Source: Nocardioides gilvus (lineage in GTDB: Bacteria; Actinomycetota; Actinomycetes; Propionibacteriales; Nocardioidaceae). Taken from it: a stretch of DNA of 64,000 nucleotides. Numbering within the stretch: position 1 is the stretch's first letter; every line of letters begins with the position of its first letter. The notes under the pieces were generated by a model. It was given only the letters and a program-made list of their open reading frames with translations. It did no database searches and was not told where the DNA came from. Position numbers and translations under genes: made by a program. Below are positions 20,709 through 28,854 of this stretch, piece after piece. Location: the NCBI RefSeq assembly GCF_003194605.1, contig NZ_QHKY01000001.1:868001-932000 (forward strand). The letters run 5' to 3'.

Positions 20709-21467
20709 ATGCAGGTCAACGACACCGCCGCCATCGTCACCGGAGGAGCCTCCGGACTGGGTGCCGCCACCGCCGCCGCGCTCGCAGCCAAGGGCGCGCA
20801 CGTCTTCGCCTTCGACCTCCCCTCCTCGATCGAAGGTGCGCCCGACGTCGACGGCGTCACCTACGTGCCGGTCGACGTGACGGACCCGCTGCAGGTCGCG
20901 GCCGGCGTCGACATCGCCTCCGAGTCGCCCTCCCCGCTGCGCACGGTCGTCAACTGCGCCGGCATCGGCCCGTCCCAGCGGATCCTGGGCCGCAAGGGCA
21001 CGCACGACCTCGCCTTCTTCGCCAAGGTCGTCCAGGTCAACCTGATCGGCACCTTCAACGTCATGACGCTGGCCGCCGAGAAGATCGCCGCGACCGAGCC
21101 TCTCGCCGACGACGCGCGCGGCGTCATCATCAACACCGCCTCGGTGGCCGCCTACGACGGTCAGGTCGGCCAGGCCGCGTACGCCTCCTCCAAGGGCGGC
21201 GTCGTCGGCCTCAACCTGCCGGCAGCCCGCGACCTCGCCCAGTACGGCATCCGCGTGCTCACGATCGCCCCCGGCATCATCGAGACCCCGATGCTGGCCA
21301 CCGTCTCCGAGGAGTTCCGCGCCGGACTCGCCGCCGGGATCCCGTTCCCGCAGCGCCTCGGTCGCCCCGACGAGTACGCGCAGCTGGCGCTCGCACTCAT
21401 CGACCACGACTACCTCAACGGTGAGGTCATCCGGATGGACGGCGCGTTGCGGATGGCGCCGCGCTGA
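20709..21467 (+). CDS. 3-hydroxyacyl-CoA dehydrogenase of the SDR family (HSD17B10-like)
   Basis: 252 residues. NAD-binding TGGASGLG at the N-terminus, VNCAGIG, catalytic Ser in NTASVAAYDGQVGQ and Tyr-Lys in YASSKGG. The sequence closely follows type-II 3-hydroxyacyl-CoA dehydrogenases: LAFFAKVVQVNLIGTFNVMTLAAEKIA, APGIIETPM, FPQRLGRPDEYAQLALALIDHDYLNGEVIRMDGALRMAPR. It would oxidise the L-3-hydroxyacyl-CoA formed downstream of the adjacent acyl-CoA dehydrogenase. A ribosome site AAGGAA precedes the ATG. Its 3' end overlaps the convergent MerR-type gene by 41 bp. Confidence 0.92.
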   Translation: MQVNDTAAIVTGGASGLGAATAAALAAKGAHVFAFDLPSSIEGAPDVDGVTYVPVDVTDPLQVAAGVDIASESPSPLRTVVNCAGIGPSQRILGRKGTHDLAFFAKVVQVNLIGTFNVMTLAAEKIAATEPLADDARGVIINTASVAAYDGQVGQAAYASSKGGVVGLNLPAARDLAQYGIRVLTIAPGIIETPMLATVSEEFRAGLAAGIPFPQRLGRPDEYAQLALALIDHDYLNGEVIRMDGALRMAPR

Positions 21468-22332
21468 GCTGACGCACCAACTCGGCCGCCGCGTCCCCGA
21501 CGCGGTGGCCGAGGCGTACGCACTGCTCGGGCGTACGGTCCTGGAGGCCGCCGCCGACCGCGATGAGCAGGTCGGGGCGAGCCCCGTCCAGGACCTCCAC
21601 CACGCGGGAGAGATGGGTCAGGTCACGGTTCATGCTGGCGGCCAGCACGAGCGCGGCGGGCTCCCTGGCCTCGACCGCTCGGGCCCAGTCCTCAGCCGGG
21701 AGGTCGGCGCCGACGTACGTGGTGTCGAGGCCGGCCCGACGGGCGGCGACGGCGAAGCCCAGCAGACCGAGCTCGTGGCGGGACTTCGGCGGCAACCCGA
21801 TGATGACCTTCGGCCCCGGGCGCTCCGGCTCCGCGTCCTCGTAGGCCGACCACAGACGCCGTACGACGGCGTGGGCGACCATGTGCTCGCCCGCGACGGT
21901 GACCCGGCCCGAGGCCCAGGCCAGCCCGAGCTCCCGCAGCGAGGGCATCAACCAGTTGTCGATCGCGTCCTCGGGAGGTGCCGAGGCGAACTGCGCATCG
22001 ACCACCCGCGTCACCGCGGCGACGTCGAGTCGTTCGGCGGCGTGCAACAACTCCTCGCACCCGCCGGCAACCTGAGGATCGCCCCCGGTTGCCCTGTCCT
22101 GCCCGGCCTCGGCGCCCAGACGACGACGGGTCTCCTCGGCGGCCTGCTGTGGCGTCCAGCCCTCCAGGACCAGCGAGTTCATCGTGCCCCAGGCGCGGAC
22201 CGCCTCGTCGTCGTACAGGCGGTGTCCGTCGGATGAGCGGCGCGGGACGGCGATCTCGTAGCGCCGTTCCCAAGCCCGCAGGGTGGCCATCTGGACACCG
22301 ATCATCTCGGAGGCCCTCTTGATCGTGTGCAT
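21427..22332 (-). CDS. MerR/B12-binding transcriptional regulator (CarH/LitR-like)
   Basis: 301 residues. Residues 1-70 are a MerR winged helix (IKRASEMIGVQMATLRAWERRYEIAVPRRSSDGHRLYDDEAV); residues about 95-165 form the helical bundle and 172-290 a B12-binding Rossmann domain. The CarH helix motif W-x9-EH is present (W139...E149-H150). The lower-ligand motif is S184-R-H186-E-L-G189, keeping His and Gly of [E/D]xHxxG. The position after W139 that provides the upper axial His in Thermus CarH is Ala140 here, so classical light-dependent cobalamin photochemistry may be altered. CarH proteins repress DNA in the dark and release it in light. Convergent 41-bp overlap with the preceding SDR gene. 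Confidence 0.85.
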   Translation of the reverse strand: MHTIKRASEMIGVQMATLRAWERRYEIAVPRRSSDGHRLYDDEAVRAWGTMNSLVLEGWTPQQAAEETRRRLGAEAGQDRATGGDPQVAGGCEELLHAAERLDVAAVTRVVDAQFASAPPEDAIDNWLMPSLRELGLAWASGRVTVAGEHMVAHAVVRRLWSAYEDAEPERPGPKVIIGLPPKSRHELGLLGFAVAARRAGLDTTYVGADLPAEDWARAVEAREPAALVLAASMNRDLTHLSRVVEVLDGARPDLLIAVGGGLQDRTPEQCVRLGHRVGDAAAELVRQLSAAPSATRRPSG

Positions 22333-22451
22333 GTACCAGTCCAGAACTTCGTGGGTCGTGGGTCTCCACGATAGGCGAGCCCGCTAAATGAGACATTGTG
22401 TAGCGTAATCTCGCCCCCGACGCCCCATTCGTCAGTTCGGTCGCGTAGGCT

Positions 22452-22472
22452 TATTGCCAATCGTTCGCAATA
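22452..22472. promoter_or_regulatory. Fur-family-like palindrome before the ABC importer
   Basis: A 21-bp inverted repeat with arms TATTGC and GCAATA and inner AA/TT symmetry, centred 20 bp upstream of the substrate-binding protein ATG and overlapping the ribosome site region. Its core TGCCA-N5-TCGCA resembles the Streptomyces Nur (nickel) box, recalled as tgCaa-N5-ttgCA, with one mismatch per half. Such a position would block transcription or translation start. Confidence 0.5.
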
Positions 22473-22480
22473 GGAGTGAC

Positions 22481-24124
22481 ATGACGCCTCGCCTCCCCCT
22501 GGCCAGCCGCCGCAACCGCCTGCGCCGCACCGGCACGGCTGCCGTCCTGGCGCTCGCGGCCAGCACGCTCGTCGCCTGTTCCTCCGATTCCGAGGCGACC
22601 TCGGGCGAGAAGCCGACGGAGCTGCGGCTCGCGATCGGCGGCGAGTCGGAGGAGGGGTACGACCCCACCACCGGATGGGGTCGCTACGGCGCCCCGCTCT
22701 TCCAGTCGACCCTGCTGACGCGCACCGCCGACCTCGGCGTCGAGAACGACCTCGCCACCGACTACTCGGTGAGCAAGGACGGCCTCACCTGGACCGTCGA
22801 CATCCGCACCGACGCCGTCTTCTCCGACGGCGAGCCGGTGACGTCTGCGGACGTCGCCTACACCTTCAACACCGCGGCGAAGGCCGGCGGACTGACCGAC
22901 GTCACCGGGCTCGACGAGGCCGTGGCGATCGACGAGGACACCGTCGAGATGCGCCTCGTCGAGCCGCGCTCGACCTTCGTGAACCGCCTGATCAGCCTCG
23001 GCATCGTGCCCGAGCACGCCCACGCCGGCCAGGGTGACGCGTACGCCCAGGAGCCGATCGGCTCTGGCCCGTTCACCTTCGTCGACTGGCAGAAGGGGCA
23101 GCAGCTGATCGTCGAGCGCAACGACGACTACTACGGCACCAAGCCTGACTTCGAGCGCCTCGTCTTCGTCTTCACCGACGAGGACGCCAGCCTGGCTGCG
23201 GCCCGCACCGGCGAGGTCGACCTCGTCGCGCTCCCCTCCTCCCTTGCCACCGACGAGATCGACGGGATGGAGCTCGAGGCCGTCACCTCCATCGACAACC
23301 GCGGCATGTCCCTGCCGGCAGTCGCCGACGAGGGCAAGAAGAGCGAGTCCGGTGCCCCGATCGGCAACGACGTCACCTCGGACGTGGCCGTACGCCGCGC
23401 GATCAACCTGGTGATCGACCGCCAGGGCCTCGTCGACGGCGTGCTGGAGGGCTTCGGCTCCCCGGCCACCGGCCCGGTCGACGGCGCGCCCTGGTACGAG
23501 CCCAGGTCCGCCATCGACGACAACGACCCCGACGGTGCCGTCGCCGAGCTCGAGCAGGCCGGCTGGATCGACTCCGACGACGACGGCGTCCGCGAGAAGG
23601 ACGGAGTGAAGGCCACCTTCAACCTCCTCTACCCGGCCGGCGACACGCTGCGCCAGGGCCTCGCGCTCAGCGTCGTCGACATGGTCAGGCCCGCCGGCAT
23701 CGAGATCACGACCGAAGGCGTCAGCTGGGACGAGATCGACAAGCGGCTGCACACCGACGCCGTCCTCTTCGGCTGGGGCAGTCACGACCCGACCGAGATG
23801 TACAACCTCTACCACTCCTCGATGGCCGGGACCGACCTCTTCAACGCCGGCTTCTACAGCAACGAGATCGTCGACGAGCACCTCGACGCCGCCCTGGCGG
23901 CCACCGACCCCGAGGTCGCCAACCAGCACTGGAAGGATGCCCAGCTCGACACCGACGGCAACGGCTTCACCGCCCCCGCCGACGCCGCCTGGGCGTGGCT
24001 GGTCAACCTCGAGCACACGTACTTCGTGGACCAGTGCCTCGACCTGGGCGAGCTGCACATCGAACCGCACGGCCACGGCTGGCCGATCACCTCCAGCCTG
24101 ACCCAGTGGCGGTGGGACTGCTGA
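22481..24124 (+). CDS. ABC transporter substrate-binding lipoprotein (peptide/nickel family)
   Basis: 547 residues, family 5 extracellular solute-binding protein (DppA/OppA/NikA type). Signal peptide with Arg-rich start (SRRNRLRRTG), hydrophobic AVLALAASTL and lipobox LVAC, lipid cysteine C33. Mature domains begin TELRLAIGGESEEGYDPTTGWG, then SKDGLTWTVDIRTDAVFSDGEPVTSADVAYTFN and PIGSGPFTFVDWQKGQQLIVERNDDYYG. The C-terminus contains several His residues (ELHIEPHGHGWPI). The closeness to NikA-type nickel-binding proteins and the Fur-like site upstream favour a metal or metallophore cargo over peptides, but this is inference. First gene of a five-gene operon. Confidence 0.88.
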   Translation: MTPRLPLASRRNRLRRTGTAAVLALAASTLVACSSDSEATSGEKPTELRLAIGGESEEGYDPTTGWGRYGAPLFQSTLLTRTADLGVENDLATDYSVSKDGLTWTVDIRTDAVFSDGEPVTSADVAYTFNTAAKAGGLTDVTGLDEAVAIDEDTVEMRLVEPRSTFVNRLISLGIVPEHAHAGQGDAYAQEPIGSGPFTFVDWQKGQQLIVERNDDYYGTKPDFERLVFVFTDEDASLAAARTGEVDLVALPSSLATDEIDGMELEAVTSIDNRGMSLPAVADEGKKSESGAPIGNDVTSDVAVRRAINLVIDRQGLVDGVLEGFGSPATGPVDGAPWYEPRSAIDDNDPDGAVAELEQAGWIDSDDDGVREKDGVKATFNLLYPAGDTLRQGLALSVVDMVRPAGIEITTEGVSWDEIDKRLHTDAVLFGWGSHDPTEMYNLYHSSMAGTDLFNAGFYSNEIVDEHLDAALAATDPEVANQHWKDAQLDTDGNGFTAPADAAWAWLVNLEHTYFVDQCLDLGELHIEPHGHGWPITSSLTQWRWDC

Positions 24125-25176
24125 ACGGCCCGCCCCTGACCGTCGGCAGGCTGGCCGGTCGCCTCGCGCGACTCCTCAGCCTGCTGGTGGCCGTCGCCAT
24201 CGGCACCTTCGTGCTGCTGGCGGCCTCGCCCATCGACCCGATCGAGGCGTACGTCGGCGCCGACAGCGCCTCCATCGGCACCGAGCAGCGTGACCAGATC
24301 GCCGAGCGTTGGGGTCTCGACGAGCCCCCGCTGCAGCGCTTCACCGCGTGGGCCGGCAACGTCGTCACCGGCGACCTCGGCACGTCCCAGGTCTTCAACG
24401 AGCCGGTGATCGACGTGATCGCCGACCGCTTCATGGCCAGCCTCTCGTTGTTGGTGCTGGCCTGGCTCCTCTCCGGCGTCCTGGGTTTCGCGCTCGGTCT
24501 GCTCGCCGGCGCGAGGCGCGGCACGTGGCTGGACCGCACCCTCACCTGGTGGGCCTACACCCTGGCCTCGGCGCCGACCTTCTGGATCGGCCTGCTGCTC
24601 CTGTACGTCTTCTCCGTCTCGCTGCAGTGGACCCCGGTCTGCTGCGCCGGCCCGATCGGTGCCCTGCCCGGGGAGATCAGCCTGCTCGACCGGTTGCACC
24701 ACCTGATCCTCCCCGCGCTCACGCTGAGCGTCGTCGGCATCTCCCCGGTCCTGCTGCACACCCGGCAGTCGACCATCGAGACGCTGGCCAGCGACCACGT
24801 CGCGTTTGCCCGGTCCCGGGGCGAACGCCTCCCCGGCCTGGTCCTGCACCGGGTGGCACGCAACGCCGCGGCCCCGGCCCTGATGCTGCAGTTCGCTGGC
24901 GTCGGAGAGTTGATCGGTGGCGCTGTGCTGGCCGAACAGGTCTTCACCTATCCCGGCCTCGGGCAGGCCACGACCACTGCCGCCATGCGCCAGGACATCC
25001 CGTTGCTGTTGGGCATCGCGCTCTTCACGGCGATCCTCGTCTTCATCGGCAACCTGCTCGGCGACCTCGCCCACCGCGCCGTTGCTCCGCAGACTCGTGA
25101 GCAAGGTGGGGACGCGTCCCGTAGTGAGTCCCGGGGCGAGCTGCGGGACCTGGCCCGGGAGCAGGTGACACCATGA
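24112..25176 (+). CDS. ABC transporter permease (DppB/NikB type)
   Basis: 354 residues starting GTG at 24112, overlapping the substrate-binding gene by 13 bp. Inner-membrane permease with N-terminal helix RLLSLLVAVAIGTFVLLAASPIDPIEAYVG, the family signature WGLDEPPLQRFTAWAGNVVTGDLGTS, LSGVLGFALGLLAGARRG, and the EAA-like cytoplasmic loop DHVAFARSRGERLPGLVLHRVARNAAAPALMLQ followed by VGELIGGAVLAEQVFTYPGLG. A hydrophilic tail of about 35 residues follows the last helix. Forms the channel with the next permease. Confidence 0.9.
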   Translation: MGLLNGPPLTVGRLAGRLARLLSLLVAVAIGTFVLLAASPIDPIEAYVGADSASIGTEQRDQIAERWGLDEPPLQRFTAWAGNVVTGDLGTSQVFNEPVIDVIADRFMASLSLLVLAWLLSGVLGFALGLLAGARRGTWLDRTLTWWAYTLASAPTFWIGLLLLYVFSVSLQWTPVCCAGPIGALPGEISLLDRLHHLILPALTLSVVGISPVLLHTRQSTIETLASDHVAFARSRGERLPGLVLHRVARNAAAPALMLQFAGVGELIGGAVLAEQVFTYPGLGQATTTAAMRQDIPLLLGIALFTAILVFIGNLLGDLAHRAVAPQTREQGGDASRSESRGELRDLAREQVTP

Positions 25177-26099
25177 GCCTCGATGTCCGCTCCCCCAACG
25201 GCCCGAACGGCGCGAACGGCCCGAACGGCTCAGCGGCCGACGAGCCCGCCGAGCAGGGCGCGGGCCCGCGTACGGCCCGGTGGCGCGACCGCCGCACCCG
25301 CACGATGACCAGCCTCGTCGTCGCCCTGCTCGCCGTCATCGCGGTTGCTGTCGCCGGCACCTGGGCGAACGGTCCTGCCGGGATCACCGACCTGGCGGCC
25401 CGCAATGAAGGCCCGTCGTGGGACCACCTCTTCGGCACCGACCGCTATGGCCGCGACCTCTTCCAACGTACGTTGGTGGGTCTGCGCCTGAGCCTGGTCG
25501 TCGGCACCGTCGCCGCGGTGATGTCCGGAGCGATCGCCCTCGTGCTCTCGCTCTTCGCGACCGTCGGTGGACCGGTCGCCCGGGCAGTCGTGAACTGGCT
25601 CGTCGACCTCTTCCTGGCGCTGCCGCACCTGGTGCTGCTGATCCTGCTGGCCTTCGCGCTCGGCGGCGGCACCGAGGCCGTGATCCTCGCCGTCGGCCTG
25701 ACCCACTGGCCGCGGCTGACCCGTGTCCTGATGGCCAAGGGCGCAGAGACCACCAGCGCCGACTACGTCGCCCTCTCGCGCGCGCTGGGGCGCAGCCGGT
25801 TCCACATCGCGCGGCGCCATCTCGCCCCGCACCTGGTCCCGCACTTCTCGGTCGGGGTGATCCTGATGTTCCCGCACGCGATCCTGCACGAGGCCGCGCT
25901 GTCGTTCCTCGGCCTGGGCATCGACCCCGGTCTCCCCGCGATCGGCATCCTGCTCTCGGACTCGATGCGTTCCCTCTCGGCCGGTCACTGGTGGCTCGCC
26001 GCCCTGCCCGGTCTCTGCCTCCTGGTGGTCGTGAAGCTCATCGACCGCATCGGTGAGGACCTCCGTCTGCTCGTCGACCCGAGGAGTGCCCAGCTGTGA
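25173..26099 (+). CDS. ABC transporter permease (DppC/NikC type)
   Basis: 308 residues, ATG overlapping the previous stop by 4 bp. An N-terminal Asn-Gly-Pro repeat (NGPNGANGPNGS, residues 7-18) precedes the DppC-like membrane domain: WDHLFGTDRYGRDLFQRTLVGLRLSLVVGTVAAVMSGAIAL, LVDLFLALPHLVLLILLAFALGGG, EAA loop ADYVALSRALGRSRFHIARRHLAPHLVPHFSVGVILMFPHAILHEAALSFLGLGIDP. The second half of the importer channel. The short N-terminal repeat is unusual and probably a cytoplasmic extension. Confidence 0.9.
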   Translation: MSLDVRSPNGPNGANGPNGSAADEPAEQGAGPRTARWRDRRTRTMTSLVVALLAVIAVAVAGTWANGPAGITDLAARNEGPSWDHLFGTDRYGRDLFQRTLVGLRLSLVVGTVAAVMSGAIALVLSLFATVGGPVARAVVNWLVDLFLALPHLVLLILLAFALGGGTEAVILAVGLTHWPRLTRVLMAKGAETTSADYVALSRALGRSRFHIARRHLAPHLVPHFSVGVILMFPHAILHEAALSFLGLGIDPGLPAIGILLSDSMRSLSAGHWWLAALPGLCLLVVVKLIDRIGEDLRLLVDPRSAQL

Positions 26100-26977
26100 C
26101 CACCTCTCCCCTGCGCCCGGTGAACCCGGCTCCGGCCCTGCTCGCGGTGGAGCACCTCGCGGTCTCCTTCACCCAGTACGAGCGCGGCCTCCGACGGCGT
26201 ACGGTCACCCCGGTCACCGACATCTCCCTCGACGTACGCGCGGGTGAGGTCGTGGCCCTGGTCGGCGCGAGCGGCGCCGGCAAGAGCCTGCTGGGCCACG
26301 CCGTGCTCGGCATGCTGCCGCCCAATGCCACCCCTGCCGGCAGCATCCGCTGGCGCGGTGAGGAGACCGACGTACAGGCCCTGCGACGCCTCGCCGGCCG
26401 TGAGGTGGCCCTGTTGCCCCAGTCTCTGAGCCACCTCGATCCGACCGCCAGCGTCGGTGCCCAGCTGCGCCGAGCGGCGCGCCTCACCGGAGCCTCCCGG
26501 GCGGGGGCGCGGGCGGTGGCACGCGAAGCCGTCGTGGCCCAAGGACTCGACGAGTCGGTCCTGAAGCTCTACCCGCACCAGCTCTCCGGCGGGATGGGGC
26601 GGCGCGTCCTCACCGCCATCGCGCTGCTCGGCAACCCGTCGCTGGTGATCGCCGACGAACCCACGCCCGGCCTCGCCCCGGAGAGCGTCACGGCGGTGCT
26701 CCGTCGCTTGCGCTCGATCGCCGAGGGTGGCGCGGGGGTCCTGCTGATCACCCATGAGATCACCGGCGCGCTCGCAGTGGCCGACCGCGTGGTCGTGGTG
26801 GATCGCGGCCGCACCCTGGAGGAGTCGCCGGTCGAGGCGTTCACCGCTGACGGCGAACGGTTGGCCCACCCGTACAGCCGCGCGTTGTGGCAGGCGCTGC
26901 CCGCCAACGGCTTCCGGATGGCGGACGACCACACCCGGGTGGGCGCGGGGATGCGCGGCGAGGACCTGGCGTGCTGA
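26096..26977 (+). CDS. ABC transporter ATP-binding protein (DppD/NikD type)
   Basis: 293 residues; GTG start overlaps the previous stop (GTGA). Complete nucleotide-binding domain: Walker A VGASGAGKS, Q-loop LLPQSLSHLDPTASVG, signature LSGGM (with GRR after it), Walker B LVIADEP and switch His in LLITHEI. Followed by the short C-terminal extension of oligopeptide/nickel ATPases (HPYSRALWQALPANGF). It energises the importer together with the next ATPase. Confidence 0.9.
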   Translation: MTTSPLRPVNPAPALLAVEHLAVSFTQYERGLRRRTVTPVTDISLDVRAGEVVALVGASGAGKSLLGHAVLGMLPPNATPAGSIRWRGEETDVQALRRLAGREVALLPQSLSHLDPTASVGAQLRRAARLTGASRAGARAVAREAVVAQGLDESVLKLYPHQLSGGMGRRVLTAIALLGNPSLVIADEPTPGLAPESVTAVLRRLRSIAEGGAGVLLITHEITGALAVADRVVVVDRGRTLEESPVEAFTADGERLAHPYSRALWQALPANGFRMADDHTRVGAGMRGEDLAC

Positions 26978-27654
26978 TCGGCCGCGGCCTCTCCTACCGG
27001 TACTCGCGGCGCGGGCCATGGGTGCTGCGCGACCACGACGTCGAGGTCGCGGCGGGCCGGGTGCTCGGACTGCGCGGGCCGAGCGGTTGCGGCAAGTCGA
27101 CCCTGGCTGCCGTGCTGGCTGGTCTCCGGAGCCCGGCCGCCGGCACGGTCGAGGTCGACGGGGTCCCGCTCGGCGACGGCAGTCCCGGCAGTGGTCCCCG
27201 TCCGGTGCAGCTCGTGCTGCAGCACCCCGAGCGTGCGATGAACCCTCGCTGGAAGATCCGTGACGTGCTGGCCGAGGCGTTCGCCGGGTCACGCGACGCA
27301 GCCCGCGTCGCGGCGACCGAGCGTGTCGAGTCCGAGTGGGACGCCCACCACGGACTGGTCTCACCGGAGTGGCTCGATCGCTTTCCGCACGAGATCTCCG
27401 GGGGTGAGCTGCAGCGGGTCAACCTCGCTCGGGCCCTCTTCACCTCACCTGCCTACCTGGTCGCCGACGAGATCTCCTCGAGCCTGGACGCCATCACCCA
27501 GACCGTGCTCTGGCACCGGCTGGACCACGAGGCCCACGAGCGCGGACTCGGGGTGCTGGCCGTGTCGCACGACGGGCCGCTGCTGGCCCAGGTGGCCGAC
27601 GAGGTGATCGAGTTCCAGCCCGCTCGGCCCCGTCAGGGCGCCACCCACGGATAG
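26971..27654 (+). CDS. ABC transporter ATP-binding protein (DppF/NikE type)
   Basis: 227 residues; GTG start overlaps the preceding stop by 7 bp. Walker A LRGPSGCGKST, Q-loop LVLQHPERAMNPRWKIRDVL (the NPR motif is typical of NikE/DppF), signature ISGGELQRVNLARALF, Walker B YLVADEISSSLDA, H-loop AVSHDG. It lacks the C-terminal oligopeptide extension, as does NikE, which again points to the nickel-type branch. Its end overlaps the convergent winged-helix gene by 22 bp. Confidence 0.9.
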   Translation: MLIGRGLSYRYSRRGPWVLRDHDVEVAAGRVLGLRGPSGCGKSTLAAVLAGLRSPAAGTVEVDGVPLGDGSPGSGPRPVQLVLQHPERAMNPRWKIRDVLAEAFAGSRDAARVAATERVESEWDAHHGLVSPEWLDRFPHEISGGELQRVNLARALFTSPAYLVADEISSSLDAITQTVLWHRLDHEAHERGLGVLAVSHDGPLLAQVADEVIEFQPARPRQGATHG

Positions 27655-28724
27655 TCGGTGAAGAGCCGCTTCAGGGTGGCGCCCTGGCGCGGTGAGTGGG
27701 ACGCGAACTCGGTCAGCTCGAGTTTGCGTTTGCCAGCGCGTCCGCTGCGGGTCCAGGTGCCGACGACCCGCCCGCCCCGCACGACCGACTTCTTGAAGAC
27801 GCCGTTGTTGCCGGGCACGAGCGCGGCGTGTTCCTTCTCGTCCATCGCGAAGAGGCGGTCTGCGTAACCGAGCACGAACTCGTCGAAGCCCGGCAGCAGC
27901 AGGGTCGCCGCGGTCGTACGCCCCAACGCGGTCACCTCGTCGAGCAGTCCGGGACGCCAGTAGCGCGGCTCACCGTCAGTGGTCGCCGCATCGCTCTCGA
28001 ACTCGTCAGCCACCAGTGCGAGCGCCGCGCGGATCTCCTTGAGCGGCAGCTTGGTCCACCATGCGAAGTCACGGATGGTGGCGGGCCCGTGGCTGGACAG
28101 ATAGCGCCGCAGCAGGTCGGCGACTGCGGGCACCCGCTCACCGTTGAAGCGGTCCTCGAGGGAGCGGTCTGCGGGGAGCCAGGTCTCGGCGAGCACGACG
28201 TCCTGGTCGGAGCCGTTCCACGGTCCGTAGCAGAGCGTGGTCTCGTGGATCAACGCGCTGAGCAGGTGGTAGCCGCGGCCCTCGTGCGTGCCGGGACCAG
28301 CCTCGTCCCAGCGAGCGAAGAGGGCGGAGCGCGAGGCTGGGCCTCCTGCCAGCAACTCGTGCGCGAGCTCGCGGGCCCGGTCGACGTCAGCCTCGTCGAG
28401 CCCCAGCTGCGGGCGCCTCGCCCGGGAGGCTCGGAGCGCGGGCCCGGCACAGAGCTGGGTGACCCAGGTGACGTCCTCGGCGGCCATCAGGAAGACGGTG
28501 CCGCGCATGGGGTAGCCCCGCACGAGCCTTCCCGCGTCGAGGTCGGCGACCACCTCGTCCACACTGCCCGAGGTCGTACGCAGCGCGGCCGAGGCGAGCG
28601 CCCCGGGAAGGTCCTGGCCCTGCATTGCTCCGAACGCGCGCACGGCCTCGGCGGGCGTGGCCCAGGGTCGCGTCAGGAGACCTTGGGCGACGAGCCGTTG
28701 GCGGGCGAGGGTGGGGTCGGGCAT
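27633..28724 (-). CDS. Winged-helix DNA-binding domain protein (YcaQ/AlkX-related, PF06224 type)
   Basis: 363 residues. Family sequence includes LARQRLVAQGLLTRPWATPAEAVRAFGAMQGQDLPGALASAALRT, GYPMRGTVFLMAAEDVTWV, EGRGYHLLSALIHETTLCYGPWNG, RRYLSSHGPATIRDFAWWTKLPLKEIRAAL, LLPGFDEFVLGYADR and VRGGRVVGTWTRSGRAGKRKLELTEF. This large winged-helix fold is found in DNA-crosslink glycosylases such as YcaQ and AlkZ, but most actinobacterial members of this branch are untested. The QxQ catalytic motif of AlkZ/YcaQ appears here as AMQGQD, so glycosylase activity is possible. ATG 28724 has CATACT 6 nt upstream. Confidence 0.8.
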   Translation of the reverse strand: MPDPTLARQRLVAQGLLTRPWATPAEAVRAFGAMQGQDLPGALASAALRTTSGSVDEVVADLDAGRLVRGYPMRGTVFLMAAEDVTWVTQLCAGPALRASRARRPQLGLDEADVDRARELAHELLAGGPASRSALFARWDEAGPGTHEGRGYHLLSALIHETTLCYGPWNGSDQDVVLAETWLPADRSLEDRFNGERVPAVADLLRRYLSSHGPATIRDFAWWTKLPLKEIRAALALVADEFESDAATTDGEPRYWRPGLLDEVTALGRTTAATLLLPGFDEFVLGYADRLFAMDEKEHAALVPGNNGVFKKSVVRGGRVVGTWTRSGRAGKRKLELTEFASHSPRQGATLKRLFTDYPWVAP

Positions 28725-28841
28725 GGCGCCAGTATGGCGCGGTGGACCGACACTCTGCGGTGCCCTGGCGGCCTGCGAGAACGAAGAAGTCGTCTCTCCA
28801 CAGGCCACGACTTTCCGCTGGCGACTGTCGGTGCCGCTCGC

Positions 28842-28847
28842 TAGAGT
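28842..28847 (+). promoter_or_regulatory. -10 box of the DUF222/HNH gene
   Basis: TAGAGT, 7 nt before the ATG at 28855; suggests a leaderless transcript. Confidence 0.45.
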
Positions 28848-28854
28848 CGAACAC

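Noticed and set aside
22454..22480. In-frame start upstream of the substrate-binding protein at 22454
   Set aside because: It falls inside the operator palindrome; the ATG at 22481 starts a proper lipoprotein signal.
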